Assembly (NCBI RefSeq): GCF_016125575.1
Contig: NZ_WGLM01000004.1
Coordinates: forward strand, 808,501-872,500
DNA length: 64,000 nucleotides
Reading direction: 5' to 3'
DNA from: Limimaricola sp.
Lineage (GTDB): Bacteria; Pseudomonadota; Alphaproteobacteria; Rhodobacterales; Rhodobacteraceae
Shown: positions 32,497-41,274 of the stretch, one piece after another
How the letters are laid out: the number at the start of each line of letters is the position of its first letter
Numbering within the stretch: the stretch's first letter is position 1
Program-made: the position numbers and the translations under genes
The notes under the pieces: generated by a model
Told to the model about the DNA's origin: nothing
Database searches by the model: none
What the model saw: the letters and a program-made list of their open reading frames with translations, nothing else

Positions 32497-32849
32497 CCCC
32501 AGCGGCCCGTTACCAGTCCGGCCTTGCCGCTGAAGAGGTGGTGGCTGCCGCCTATGCTCGGGCCGGATGCCCGGTTTTGCGGCGCCGCTGGCGCGGCCCG
32601 GGAGGCGAGATTGACCTGATCGCGCGCGACGGTGACGGGCTGATCTTTGTCGAAGTGAAGGCCGCGCGCAGCTTCGATACTGCCGCCCAGCGTATCGGGC
32701 CGCGCCAGCAGGCCCGGATCATGGCCTCGGCTGCCGCTTTTCTTGAAGGCGAGCCGCGCGGGCAACTTACCGACGTGCGCTTCGACGTTGCGCTGGTTGA
32801 CCGGCGCGGTGCCGTCCGTCTGGTTCGCAATGCCTTCGAGGGTGGTTGA
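32493..32849 (+). CDS. YraN/UPF0102 family endonuclease-like protein
   Basis: 118 residues. GxxAEEVVAAAYARAG, RRWRGPGGEIDLIARDGDGLIFVEVKAARS carries the PD-(D/E)XK-like core (Glu, Asp, E-x-K) of the UPF0102 family, related to Holliday-junction nucleases. Substrate is unproven. Overlap with rsmI and the yraL-yraN order support the assignment. Ends 67 nt before gshB, without a terminator, so the run rsmI-yraN-gshB is probably cotranscribed. Confidence 0.9.
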   Translation: MTPAARYQSGLAAEEVVAAAYARAGCPVLRRRWRGPGGEIDLIARDGDGLIFVEVKAARSFDTAAQRIGPRQQARIMASAAAFLEGEPRGQLTDVRFDVALVDRRGAVRLVRNAFEGG

Positions 32850-32916
32850 GGCCCCCATTGCCTTGCGCCCCGTGCTGCGCCATGTAGCGGCCATGGCTTG
32901 AAGAAAGGGTGCCCCG

Positions 32917-33861
32917 ATGCCGCTCAAGGTCGCCATCCAGATGGACCCGATCGGTCCCATCAACATCGACGCAGACAGCACGTTCCGCATCGCCGAAGAG
33001 GCGCAGGCGCGGGGACACACGCTGTTCTACTACACGCCCGACAAGCTGGCCTACGAAGAGGGGCGGATCACCGCGCGCGGCTGGCCGCTGAGCGTGCGCC
33101 GGGTGAAGGGTGACCATTTCACGCTGGGCACTGAGGAGGTGGTGAACCTTGCCGATTTCGACGTGGTCTGGCTGCGCCAGGATCCGCCCTTCGACATGGG
33201 CTACATCACCACCACGCACTTGCTGGATCGCATCCATCCCAAGACGCTAGTGGTGAACGACCCGTTCTGGGTGCGCAATTACCCCGAGAAGCTGCTGGTC
33301 CTGCAATTCCCCGACCTGACCCCACCCACCGCCATCGCGCGCGATCTTGCCACGCTGCGCGCCTTTCGCGACCGTCATGGCGACATCATTCTCAAGCCGC
33401 TTTACGGCAATGGCGGCGCGGGCGTCTTCAAGCTGACCTCGGACGACGGCAACCTGGCCTCGCTGTGGGAGATGTTCGCCGGCATCAGCCGCGAGCCGCT
33501 GATCGTGCAGAAATTTCTGCCTGCCGTCGCAAAAGGCGACAAGCGGGTGATCCTTGTCGATGGAGAACCCGTCGGCGCCATCAACCGGGTGCCCGCCAAG
33601 GGCGAGACACGCTCGAACATGCACGTGGGCGGCCGGGCCGAGAAGGTTGCGCTGACCGACCGCGACATTGAGATCTGCGAACGGATCGGCCCCCTGCTGC
33701 GCGAAAAGGGGCAGGTCTTCGTCGGCATCGACGTGATCGGCGACTGGCTGACCGAAATCAACGTGACCTCGCCCACCGGCATCCAGGAGCTGGAACGGTT
33801 CGACGGCACCAACGTGGCCGAAAAGATCTGGCAGGCGATCGAACGGCGCCGGGGTCTTTAG
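32917..33861 (+). CDS. gshB: glutathione synthetase
   Basis: 314 residues, ATP-grasp enzyme joining gamma-glutamylcysteine and glycine. [27 protein letters not shown] is the GshB N-terminus; [37 protein letters not shown] (ATP-grasp glycine loop), and [16 protein letters not shown] near the C-terminus are family motifs. Cytosolic. ATG at 32917 with GAAAGG 8 nt upstream. Length matches the E. coli enzyme (316). Only 4 nt separate its stop from the next gene. Confidence 0.97.
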   Translation: MPLKVAIQMDPIGPINIDADSTFRIAEEAQARGHTLFYYTPDKLAYEEGRITARGWPLSVRRVKGDHFTLGTEEVVNLADFDVVWLRQDPPFDMGYITTTHLLDRIHPKTLVVNDPFWVRNYPEKLLVLQFPDLTPPTAIARDLATLRAFRDRHGDIILKPLYGNGGAGVFKLTSDDGNLASLWEMFAGISREPLIVQKFLPAVAKGDKRVILVDGEPVGAINRVPAKGETRSNMHVGGRAEKVALTDRDIEICERIGPLLREKGQVFVGIDVIGDWLTEINVTSPTGIQELERFDGTNVAEKIWQAIERRRGL

Positions 33862-33865
33862 GCGG

Positions 33866-34768
33866 TTGTCCTGGCAACTGTCAGTCCTGACCTTTCTGAT
33901 GCGGCGGGTTGGCAAGCCGCAGCTGCGCCGGACCCGCACCCCCGAAGATGCTGCGCGCAATTTCGACCGCGCCGCGCGCCACTGGTTCCGGGTGCCGCCT
34001 TACACGCTGCACCTTGTCGATGACCAAGGTGCGGTGCCGTTGCACTGGATCAGCAGCGGGCCCGTCGCGCGGGGGCGCGTGATCCTGTTCCTGCATGGCG
34101 GCGCCTACTTGTCGGGGAGCCCGCGCACCCATCTGGGCCTGCACGCGCGGCTGGCCCGGCTGACCGGGGCCGAGGTTTGCGCGCCGGACTACCGATTGCT
34201 GCAGACGGCGCCCTTTCCTGCCGCCTTCGACGATGCCTGCGCGGCGTGGGACGCATTGATGACGCGCGGCTATCGCCCCGAAAACATCGTGCTGGGCGGC
34301 GATAGCGCGGGCGGCGGCCTGATGCTGGCGCTGCTGGCCGAACTGACGCGGCGCGGCACGCCGCCCGCCGGCGCCTTTGCCCTGTCGCCCTGGGTGGACC
34401 TGACACTTTCGGGCGACAGCCTGCGCGCCGCGCCCGAGGCGATCCTGCCGGTCGAGCGGATGGCCGAGGTGGTGCAATACTACCTTCACGGTGCCGAGCC
34501 GGCCGATCCCCGTGCTTCGCCGCTTTTCGCGAATTTCGCCGCGCCACCCCCGGTGCTGATCCAGGTTGGCAGCGAAGAAGCGCTGCGCGATGACGCCACT
34601 CGCATGGCCACCCACTTGCGCGCGGCCGGAGGCGAGGTAACGCTGGAAGTCTGGCCGGACGTGCCGCATGTCTGGCAGATCCTTGACGGCTGGTTGCCCG
34701 AGGCGCGACAGGCGCTGATCCGACTGGCCGATTTCGTTCAGACCTCCTTGGACAGCGTCAGCCGGTAG
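33866..34768 (+). CDS. alpha/beta hydrolase of the hormone-sensitive-lipase family (carboxylesterase)
   Basis: 300 residues. The oxyanion-hole motif HGGAY near residue 75 and the nucleophile elbow GDSAGG near residue 146 define HSL family IV; ALRDDATRMATHL and the DVPHVWQ near 270 supply the acid and His. It should cleave short acyl esters; natural substrate unknown. The start is TTG at 33866 (4 nt after gshB stop, GGCGG just before it); an ATG at 33899 is the alternative. The 3' end overlaps comM by 31 nt on the opposite strand. Confidence 0.87.
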   Translation: MSWQLSVLTFLMRRVGKPQLRRTRTPEDAARNFDRAARHWFRVPPYTLHLVDDQGAVPLHWISSGPVARGRVILFLHGGAYLSGSPRTHLGLHARLARLTGAEVCAPDYRLLQTAPFPAAFDDACAAWDALMTRGYRPENIVLGGDSAGGGLMLALLAELTRRGTPPAGAFALSPWVDLTLSGDSLRAAPEAILPVERMAEVVQYYLHGAEPADPRASPLFANFAAPPPVLIQVGSEEALRDDATRMATHLRAAGGEVTLEVWPDVPHVWQILDGWLPEARQALIRLADFVQTSLDSVSR

Positions 34769-36252
34769 CCTACCGCCTCGGCCACGTGCGGCAGGGCGAC
34801 GCCCGCGGCGCCCTCAAGGTCCGCGATCGTGCGCGCGACCCGCAGGATCCGGTGATAGCCCCGCGCCGACAGGCCGAAACGTTCGGCCACCCGCGTCAGT
34901 AATGCGCGCCCCTCGGCGTCGGGCGTGGCCACCTCTTCCAGCAGCGCGCCCTCGGCATCGGCGTTGACGCGCACGCCCTCGACCCCGGCAAAGCGTGCGG
35001 CCTGTGTCGCGCGCGCCGTGGCCACGCGCGCCGCCACGCTGGCCGAGCTTTCGCCCGATTGCGGCAGGTCCAGGTCGGCAAAGGCCACGGGAGGCACCTC
35101 GACCCGCAGGTCGAAGCGGTCCATCAACGGGCCCGAGATGCGGCCAAGGTAATCCTCGCCGCAGGCGGGCACGCGGGCGCAGGCGCGGGCCGGATCGGAC
35201 AGGTAGCCGCATTTGCAGGGGTTGGCCGCGGCGACCAGCAAAAAGCGGCAGGGATAGCGGACATGGGCATTGGCGCGGCTGACCATGATCTCGCCCGTCT
35301 CGATCGGCTGGCGCAGGGTTTCCAGCACGGCGCGCGGAAACTCGGGGAACTCGTCCATGAACAGAACACCGTTATGCGCCAGGCTGACCTCGCCCGGTTT
35401 CGCCCCGCGCCCGCCGCCCACGATCGACGGCATCGAGGCGGTGTGATGCGGCTCGCGGAAGGGGCGGGTGCGGCTGATCCCGCCCTCGTCCAGCAGCCCC
35501 GCCAGAGAATGCACCATCGAGGTTTCCAGCGCCTCGGCGGGTTCCAGCGGCGGCAACAGGCCGGGCAGGCGCGCGGCCAGCATCGATTTGCCCGACCCCG
35601 GCGTGCCCACCATGAAGAGGTGATGCCGCCCGGCGGCGGCGATTTCGAGCGCGCGCTTGGCCCGCTCCTGTCCCTTCACGTCTGCAAGGTCGCGCACGCC
35701 TACGTCCCGGCGAACCTCGCCCGGCTCGGCCGGGCTCAAAAGGCCCTTGCCGGTGAAATGGCGGATCGTCTCCGAAAGGGTGCCGGGGGCAATGACCTTG
35801 GCCGCGCCCACCCACGCCGCCTCGGCCCCGCAGGCCTGCGGGCAGACTAGCATCCGCCCCTCGCCCGCGGCGGCCATCGCGGCGGGCAGCGCGCCGATCA
35901 CCGGGACCAGCGTGCCGTCCAGCGACAGCTCGCCCATCGCCACCGCCTGTTCCACCTCGTCCTTGGGCAGGATGTCGATCGCGGCCAGCAGCGCCAGCGC
36001 GATCGGCAGATCAAAATGGCTGCCCTCTTTGGGCAGGTCGGCGGGCGAAAGGTTCACCGTGATCCGCTTGGAGGGGAGCGCGATGGCCAGCGCCGTCAGC
36101 GCCGCGCGCACCCGCTCGCGCGATTCGCTGACCGCCTTGTCGGGCAGGCCAACGACGGTAAAGGCGGGCAGGCCGGGCGCCACGGCGCACTGGACCTCGA
36201 CCATCCGCGCCTCGATCCCTTCGAAGGCCACCGTGTAGGTTCGCGCGGTCAT
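34738..36252 (-). CDS. comM: ComM/YifB family Mg-chelatase-like AAA+ ATPase
   Basis: 504 residues in the ComM order: a Lon-protease-like N-terminal domain (GLPAFTVVGLPDKAVSESRERVRAAL), AAA+ core with Walker A VGTPGSGKSMLAARLPG near residue 220, Walker B GVLFMDEFPEF, a Cys4 zinc-type loop NPCKCGYLSDPARACARVPACG, and Mg-chelatase C-terminal domain SARGYHRILRVARTIADLEG. ComM is a branch-migration helicase that helps integrate incoming DNA during natural transformation; in Rhodobacterales it is also needed for gene-transfer-agent uptake (family knowledge). The ATG at 36252 follows GGGGGAGGCCG. Upstream region carries CtrA-type boxes. Confidence 0.94.
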   Translation of the reverse strand: MTARTYTVAFEGIEARMVEVQCAVAPGLPAFTVVGLPDKAVSESRERVRAALTALAIALPSKRITVNLSPADLPKEGSHFDLPIALALLAAIDILPKDEVEQAVAMGELSLDGTLVPVIGALPAAMAAAGEGRMLVCPQACGAEAAWVGAAKVIAPGTLSETIRHFTGKGLLSPAEPGEVRRDVGVRDLADVKGQERAKRALEIAAAGRHHLFMVGTPGSGKSMLAARLPGLLPPLEPAEALETSMVHSLAGLLDEGGISRTRPFREPHHTASMPSIVGGGRGAKPGEVSLAHNGVLFMDEFPEFPRAVLETLRQPIETGEIMVSRANAHVRYPCRFLLVAAANPCKCGYLSDPARACARVPACGEDYLGRISGPLMDRFDLRVEVPPVAFADLDLPQSGESSASVAARVATARATQAARFAGVEGVRVNADAEGALLEEVATPDAEGRALLTRVAERFGLSARGYHRILRVARTIADLEGAAGVALPHVAEAVGYRLTLSKEV

Positions 36253-36270
36253 CGGCCTCCCCCGTTCACC

Positions 36271-36311
36271 ATGGTTAACGGGTAGCGTCGCGATGGTTGA
36301 GGAATGGTTAA
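36271..36311 (-). promoter_or_regulatory. three TTAACCAT-like (CtrA half-site) boxes upstream of comM
   Basis: On the minus strand: TTAACCAT at 36311-36304, TCAACCAT at 36300-36293 and TTAACCAT at 36278-36271. Start-to-start distances are 11 and 22 bp, i.e. whole helical turns, so they face one side of the DNA. TTAACCAT is the CtrA half-site known in alphaproteobacteria, and CtrA controls competence/GTA genes in Rhodobacterales. They fill the 55-bp gap between comM and the upstream GST gene, so they must belong to comM. Confidence 0.65.
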
Positions 36312-37006
36312 CGCGTTGACAGGGCCGGCTCGGGCCAGGGCTTGCGCGGCCAGTCGCGGTCGTAAAACGGCTGGTCGGGGCCGTGAGTTTGCGCCAGGGC
36401 GAACCACCGGCGGAAGGACGGATGCGCAAGATGCGCCGCGACATAGTCCTGTGCCGCGGCATCCACCAGCAGCGAATAGCCCGCGATCCGCGCCGCGACC
36501 GGGGCAAAGAACGCGTCCGCTGCCGAATAGGCCCCGCAAAGCCACGGGCCGGTCGCCCCGGTCTGGGCCCGCGCCCAGCCCCAGATCGTCTGCAGGCGGT
36601 CCAGATCGGCCAGCACCGCGGCGGGCGGCGCGCAATCGGCAAAGGCCTGGCGCAGGTTCATCGGGCAATGTTCGCGCAACGCGCCAAAGCCCGCGTGCAT
36701 CTCGGCGGCCAGCGCGCGGGCCACGGCGCGCGCGGCGGGGGCGGCGGGCCAGATGTCCGCCTGCGGGTGACGGCTGGCCAGTTCCTCGGCGATGGCCAGC
36801 GTCTCGGGCACCACGGTGCCTTCGGGGGTGCGCATCACCGGCACGGTGCGCGCCGGCGGGAACCCGGCCAGCTTCGCCGCGAAATCGTCGCAGTAAAGCT
36901 GGGCCACCGTCACCCGCGCCGGGATCGCGAAGGCATCGAACACCAGCCAGCCGCGCAGGCTCCAGCTGGAATAGGCATAATCGCCGATAAGCAGGTCGTA
37001 GGTCAT
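36308..37006 (-). CDS. glutathione S-transferase family protein
   Basis: 232 residues. An N-terminal thioredoxin-like GST domain (YDLLIGDYAYSSWSLRGWLVF with the likely catalytic Ser, then VPVMRTPEGTVVPETLAIAEEL with the cis-Pro and glutathione-binding Glu/Thr) and an all-helical C-terminal domain. Substrate unknown. GGAGGACCA directly before the ATG at 37006 chooses this start over 37030. The stop is inside the first CtrA-type box of comM. gshB lies 3 kb away in the same region, which is only loose context. Confidence 0.87.
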   Translation of the reverse strand: MTYDLLIGDYAYSSWSLRGWLVFDAFAIPARVTVAQLYCDDFAAKLAGFPPARTVPVMRTPEGTVVPETLAIAEELASRHPQADIWPAAPAARAVARALAAEMHAGFGALREHCPMNLRQAFADCAPPAAVLADLDRLQTIWGWARAQTGATGPWLCGAYSAADAFFAPVAARIAGYSLLVDAAAQDYVAAHLAHPSFRRWFALAQTHGPDQPFYDRDWPRKPWPEPALSTR

Positions 37007-37061
37007 TGGTCCTCCGCTCGGTCGCGCCACTGTGGCAGCGGGGGCGGGCGGGCGGAAGGGG

Positions 37062-37628
37062 TCACGCGCGGTGATTGACTCGTCCGACCTGCCAGCCCTC
37101 CGCGCCCCGCCGCACCTCGGTCAGGCTGAGATTGTCGATCTTCTGGGCAAAGGCTGCGCGGGCGCTCTGGCCGCGGGCGCGCTGCACCACGCGCAGGATC
37201 GGGCCGAAATGCGCGACCACGATCAGGTCGGGCAGGCCGAGCGCCAGCAACCGGTCGATGGCCGCATCCACCCGGCCCGACAGCGCGTTCCAGCTTTCGC
37301 CGCCGGGCGGCGCGATGTCGCCGGGTCTGTCCCAGTAGGCGCGCAAGGTGTCGGGGTCCTCGGCCTCGACCTCGGCAAAGCCGCGCATTTCCCACGCGCC
37401 AAAGCTGATCTCGCGCAGCGCGGGGTCATGCGGCAGGCGGGGGCGGTCCAGCGCGTCGGCGGTGGCGATGGCGCGGCCAAGGTCGGAAGAGACCGCCGGC
37501 GCCTCGGGCAGCGCCGCCCGCAATCGGGCCAGCGCCGCGGTATCGGACAGGTCGGCCGGAAGGTCCGTCCAGCCAACCATCGCGCGGGCATGTGTCGGCC
37601 CGTGCCGCACCAGCCAAAGACGTGTCAC
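37062..37628 (-). CDS. cobC: histidine phosphatase family protein, probable alpha-ribazole phosphatase
   Basis: 188 residues. LWLVRHGPTHA (RHG phosphate-binding motif with catalytic His) opens the protein, and VSSDLGRAIATADAL, EISFGAWEMRGF and VVAHFGPILRVVQ (second catalytic His) are histidine-phosphatase blocks. The start is GTG at 37628, which overlaps the cobU stop (GTGA); this tight pairing with cobU suggests dephosphorylation of alpha-ribazole phosphate or of the adenosylcobalamin phosphate in B12 biosynthesis. By sequence alone it could act on other phosphoesters, so the symbol is inferred from the context. Confidence 0.78.
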   Translation of the reverse strand: MTRLWLVRHGPTHARAMVGWTDLPADLSDTAALARLRAALPEAPAVSSDLGRAIATADALDRPRLPHDPALREISFGAWEMRGFAEVEAEDPDTLRAYWDRPGDIAPPGGESWNALSGRVDAAIDRLLALGLPDLIVVAHFGPILRVVQRARGQSARAAFAQKIDNLSLTEVRRGAEGWQVGRVNHRA

Positions 37629-38149
37629 GCGGCCCCCTTCAGCACCAGCGGCAGGCCCGAGATCACCGCGACCACCGTGTCCGCGGCGGCCGCAAGGCGC
37701 TGGTTCAACCGACCTTGGGCATTGCGGAACCGCCGCGCCAACGCATTGTCGGGCACGATGCCCTGTCCCACCTCGTTGGTGACGACGATCACCGGCGCAG
37801 GGCAGGCGGCCAGCGCGGCAAGCAGACGCTCGGCCTCGGCGTCCAGATCAGCCTCGGCCAGCAGGTGATTGGTCAGCCACAGCGTCGCGCAGTCGATCAG
37901 AACCACGGCCTCGGCGGCCAGGCCCTCCAGCGCGCCGGGCAGGTCATAAGGCGCCTCGATGGTCACCCAGTCGCTGCCGCGGCGGTCCCGATGGGTGGCG
38001 ACCTTGGCCTTCATCTCGTCATCCCAGGCCTGCGCGGTAGCGATGTAAATACGGGGTGTGCGGACAGAAGCGAGGGCCAGCCCCTCGGCATGGGCAGACT
38101 TGCCCGATGCCGCGCCCCCCGTGACGACTGTGAGTTTTTGCAGGTCCAT
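37625..38149 (-). CDS. cobU: adenosylcobinamide kinase / adenosylcobinamide-phosphate guanylyltransferase
   Basis: 174 residues of the CobU/CobP family. Walker A is VVTGGAASGKSAHAE near residue 6, and RGSDWVTIEAPYDLPGAL, LIDCATLWLTNHLL and VVTNEVGQGIVPDNALARRFRN are the family blocks, including the second nucleotide site. It activates adenosylcobinamide for nucleotide-loop assembly. The ATG at 38149 with GGAGCG 6 nt upstream is preferred to 38239, which runs into the rpoH promoter. Coupled to the phosphatase gene. Supplies the B12 coenzyme that Ecm needs. Confidence 0.93.
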   Translation of the reverse strand: MDLQKLTVVTGGAASGKSAHAEGLALASVRTPRIYIATAQAWDDEMKAKVATHRDRRGSDWVTIEAPYDLPGALEGLAAEAVVLIDCATLWLTNHLLAEADLDAEAERLLAALAACPAPVIVVTNEVGQGIVPDNALARRFRNAQGRLNQRLAAAADTVVAVISGLPLVLKGAA

Positions 38150-38259
38150 CTGTGCGCTCCTGGGGCGGTCCCGGGACTGATCCGGCCGGGTTACCGACGC
38201 GTCACTAAAATGAACAGCGCGAACGGTGCTGCGCAACAATCAATCTGAAGGGATGTATC

Positions 38260-39138
38260 ATGGCGTTCGACGGATATGGTGATGCGGCCCTGTCGCGCAA
38301 GGCGATGCGGGCGGAACTTCTCGACGCGGAAACCGAATTGCGGCTGGCCTACGCGTGGCGTGACCAGCGCGACGAGGATGCGCTCCACCGCCTGATCACC
38401 GCTTACATGCGGCTCGCGATCTCGATGGCGTCCAAGTTTCGCCGTTACGGCGCGCCGATGAACGACCTGATCCAGGAGGCCAGCCTTGGCCTGATGAAGG
38501 CCGCCGACAAGTTCGATCCGGACCGCGGCGTGCGTTTCTCGACCTATGCCGTGTGGTGGATCAAGGCCAGCATCCAGGATTACGTGATGCGCAACTGGTC
38601 GATGGTGCGCACCGGGTCGACCTCCAGCCAGAAATCGCTTTTCTTCAACATGCGCCGCGTGCAGGCCCGGCTGGAACGCGAAGCCGCCGCCGCGGGGGTT
38701 GAACTGCAGGGCCACGAGCTGCGCCAGATGATCGCGACCGAGGTCGGCGTTCCGCTGGCCGATGTCGAGATGATGGAGGGCCGGCTGTCGGGTTCTGATT
38801 TCTCGCTCAACGCGACTCAGTCCTCCGAGGACGAGGGGCGCGAGTGGATCGACGTACTGGAAGACGAGGGCACGCAGGCCGCCGAGACGGTTCAGAACAA
38901 TCACGATACCGCGACCTTGCGCGAATGGCTGGTCACGGCACTGTCGGGCCTGAACGCCCGCGAACGCTTCATTGTCCGCGAACGCAAGTTGCGCGACGAG
39001 CCCAGGACGCTTGAAAGCCTTGGAGACGAGCTTGGCCTGTCAAAGGAACGTGTGCGTCAGCTTGAAGCGGCGGCGTTTTCCAAGATGCGGAAATCGCTTG
39101 AAAGCCAGTCGCGCGAGGTGCTCAACTTCCTCGTATGA
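38260..39138 (+). CDS. rpoH: RNA polymerase sigma factor, RpoHII type
   Basis: 292 residues. Sigma70 regions 2 (ITAYMRLAISMASKFRRYGAPMNDLIQEASLGLMKAADKFDPDRGVRFSTYAVWWIKASIQDY), the RpoH box region SQKSLFFNMRRVQARLE, and region 4 (LESLGDELGLSKERVRQLEAAAFSKM) are present. The SFF/SLFFN box without the QRKLFFNLR of RpoHI, and the STSSQKSLFF stretch, identify the second rhodobacteral RpoH paralogue, which works in the singlet-oxygen and heat response downstream of RpoE. AAGGGATG before the ATG supports the start. Followed by the ChaN-like gene with a 4-nt overlap. Confidence 0.93.
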   Translation: MAFDGYGDAALSRKAMRAELLDAETELRLAYAWRDQRDEDALHRLITAYMRLAISMASKFRRYGAPMNDLIQEASLGLMKAADKFDPDRGVRFSTYAVWWIKASIQDYVMRNWSMVRTGSTSSQKSLFFNMRRVQARLEREAAAAGVELQGHELRQMIATEVGVPLADVEMMEGRLSGSDFSLNATQSSEDEGREWIDVLEDEGTQAAETVQNNHDTATLREWLVTALSGLNARERFIVRERKLRDEPRTLESLGDELGLSKERVRQLEAAAFSKMRKSLESQSREVLNFLV

Positions 39139-39938
39139 AATACCTGATTGCGGCGCTGCTGGCGCTGGGAACGATGAGTGCCGGGGCGCATGCCCAGGAT
39201 AGTGCGCCGGTGGCGCAGATCACCGTGCTGGGCGAGGTCCACGACAATCCCGCCCATCACCTCGTGCAGGAAGAGTGGGTCGCGCGGATAGAACCCGCCG
39301 CTCTCGTCTTTGAAATGCTCAGCCCTGAACAGGTGAAGGCCGCGCAGGGCATCGACCGGCATGATGGCGAGGCATTGCAGGCCGCCTTCGATTGGAACGC
39401 CTCGGGCTGGCCCGATTTCGAGATGTATGCACCGATCTTTGCCGCCGCGCCCGATGCACGACTTTACGGCGCAGCCCTGCCCAAGGACACCGTGCGTGCC
39501 GCGATCGCCAAGGGGGCCTCCGCTGTCTTTGGCCCCGATGCCGCGAAATTCGGCCTTGGTCCGATCGATGGGCTGGAACTCGCGCAGCGGGTGGGCGAGC
39601 AGAACACGGCCCATTGCGGGATGCTGCCCTCCTCGATGCTGCCCGGCATGGTCGAGGCGCAGCGTCTGCGTGACGCGCATTTCGCGCAGGTGGCCCTGCA
39701 GGCGCTGGACGACACCGGCGGGCCGGTCGTTGTCATCACAGGCGATGGGCATGCCCGCAAGGACTGGGGCATTCCCGCGATGATCCATGCCGCCCGGCCC
39801 GACGTAACGGTCTTCTCGCTGGGCCAGCTCGAGGATGGGGCCACCACCGACCCCAATCTAGATACGCCGCCCTTCGACCAAGTCCTGACTTCGCCAGCCC
39901 CCACGGGTCGCGGAAACCCCTGCGAAGTTTTTCGCTGA
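39135..39938 (+). CDS. ChaN family (haem-binding, PF04187) exported protein
   Basis: 267 residues with a signal peptide (about 1-20, MSAGAHAQ). QITVLGEVHDNPAHHLVQEEWVARI is the ChaN motif in which the His/Glu pair is conserved, and GPVVVITGDGHARKDWGIPAMI is the second family block. ChaN-like proteins bind haem or other cofactors in the periplasm; no lipobox is seen. The ATG overlaps the rpoH stop (ATGA 39135-39138), so it is expressed with the stress sigma factor. The link between RpoHII and haem handling is inference. Confidence 0.85.
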   Translation: MKYLIAALLALGTMSAGAHAQDSAPVAQITVLGEVHDNPAHHLVQEEWVARIEPAALVFEMLSPEQVKAAQGIDRHDGEALQAAFDWNASGWPDFEMYAPIFAAAPDARLYGAALPKDTVRAAIAKGASAVFGPDAAKFGLGPIDGLELAQRVGEQNTAHCGMLPSSMLPGMVEAQRLRDAHFAQVALQALDDTGGPVVVITGDGHARKDWGIPAMIHAARPDVTVFSLGQLEDGATTDPNLDTPPFDQVLTSPAPTGRGNPCEVFR

Positions 39939-40016
39939 GCGTCCTGTCCGTCGCGGCGATTGCCGCCGCCCGCCGATCTGCATAAGTTCGGGCGCAAGTC
40001 AGCCGGAGGGCCACCG

Positions 40017-41210
40017 ATGCTTGCGGGCAAGCGCATTCTTCTGATCATCGGCGGCGGCATCGCGGCCTACAAGGCGCTGGAAACCATCCGCCGCCTGAAA
40101 GAACAGGGCGCCGCCGTGGTGCCGGTACTGACGCAGGCGGCCGAGGAATTCGTCACGCCGCTCAGTGTTTCGGCGCTGGCGGGGGTCGCGGTGCATCGCC
40201 ACCTCTTCGATCTGACCGCCGAGGCCGAGATGGGCCATATCGAGCTGAGCCGCGCAGCCGACCTTGTCGTTGTCGCGCCGGCCACCGCCGACTTGATAGC
40301 GAAAATGGCAGGCGGTCTGGCCAACGATCTCGCCTCGACCCTGCTTCTGGCGACAGACAAGCGCGTGCTGATCGCGCCCGCGATGAACGTCCGGATGTGG
40401 CTGCACCCGGCGACGCAGCGCAATCTGGCCACGCTTCGGGCCGACGGCATCCTGACCGTCGGACCGAACGAGGGCGACATGGCCTGCGGCGAATTTGGCC
40501 CGGGCCGCATGGCCGAACCGGCCGAGATCGTCGCCGCCACCGCCGCAGCACTGGGCGAGGGGCCCCTGAAGGGGCGCCACGTGCTGGTCACCTCCGGCCC
40601 GACGCATGAGCCGATCGACCCGGTGCGCTACATCGCCAACCGCTCGTCCGGCGCGCAGGGGGCCGCCGTGGCACGCGCGCTAGCCGATCTGGGCGCGCGC
40701 GTCACCTTCGTGACCGGCCCCGCCGCCGTCCCGCCGCCCGCGGGGGTCGCGGTGGTGCAGGTCGAGACCGCGGCGCAGATGCTGGCCGCAGTGCAGGCCG
40801 CGCTGCCCGCCGACGCCGCCGTTTTCGCCGCCGCGGTGGCCGACTGGCGGGTGGCGGGCGCAAGCGCGCAGAAGATGAAGAAACAGGCGGGCCGGCTGCC
40901 CGCGCTGGAACTGGCCGAAAACCCCGACATCCTTGCCACCGTCGCGCAGATGGGCGCAGGCCGTCCGCGGCTTGTCGTGGGTTTTGCTGCCGAGACAGAG
41001 AACGTGCTGGCCCATGCCAGCGCCAAGCGGGCGAAGAAGGGTTGCGACTGGATCGTCGCCAACGATGTCTCGCCCGCCACGGGCATCATGGGCGGGACCG
41101 AGAACGTGGTGACACTGGTAACCGAGGCCGGGGCCGAAGACTGGCCGCGCATGGGCAAGGATGCGGTGGGCCGAAAGCTTGCCCAGCGGATCGCCGAGGC
41201 ATTGGCATGA
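40017..41210 (+). CDS. coaBC: phosphopantothenoylcysteine decarboxylase/phosphopantothenate-cysteine ligase
   Basis: 397 residues. The N-terminal CoaC half is a flavoprotein ([44 protein letters not shown] with the PxMNxxMW substrate motif; [14 protein letters not shown] with its active Cys). The CoaB half carries [24 protein letters not shown] and AAVADWRV and KKMKKQ for CTP and substrate binding. Fused enzyme of coenzyme A synthesis; panC-panB in this window make its precursor. GGAGGG 6 nt before the ATG at 40017. Downstream is the Rhodobacteraceae hairpin repeat and dut; coaBC-dut order is common. Confidence 0.96.
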   Translation: MLAGKRILLIIGGGIAAYKALETIRRLKEQGAAVVPVLTQAAEEFVTPLSVSALAGVAVHRHLFDLTAEAEMGHIELSRAADLVVVAPATADLIAKMAGGLANDLASTLLLATDKRVLIAPAMNVRMWLHPATQRNLATLRADGILTVGPNEGDMACGEFGPGRMAEPAEIVAATAAALGEGPLKGRHVLVTSGPTHEPIDPVRYIANRSSGAQGAAVARALADLGARVTFVTGPAAVPPPAGVAVVQVETAAQMLAAVQAALPADAAVFAAAVADWRVAGASAQKMKKQAGRLPALELAENPDILATVAQMGAGRPRLVVGFAAETENVLAHASAKRAKKGCDWIVANDVSPATGIMGGTENVVTLVTEAGAEDWPRMGKDAVGRKLAQRIAEALA

Positions 41211-41230
41211 CCGGCCATGTGACCAAGGCC

Positions 41231-41257
41231 GGGCCTCCGGCGGGAGTATTTTTGGCC
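41231..41257 (+). terminator. Rhodobacteraceae-type intergenic hairpin/terminator element between coaBC and dut
   Basis: GGGCCTCCGGCGGGAGTATTTTTGG-type sequence: CTCC (41235-41238), loop GGCG, GGAG (41243-41246), then TATTTTT (41247-41253). It matches a short repeat that I recall from intergenic regions of many roseobacters. The stem is minimal (4 bp) but the U-tract is good, so attenuation of coaBC transcripts is plausible. Confidence 0.55.
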
Positions 41258-41274
41258 AGAAGAAGGGGCGAGGC

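Noticed and set aside
38178-38210. possible RpoE promoter of rpoH (TGATCC ... TAAAA)
   Set aside because: The gap between TGATCC and TAAAA is 22 nt, too long for the usual RpoE spacing, so I do not claim it although rpoH2 is an RpoE target in relatives.
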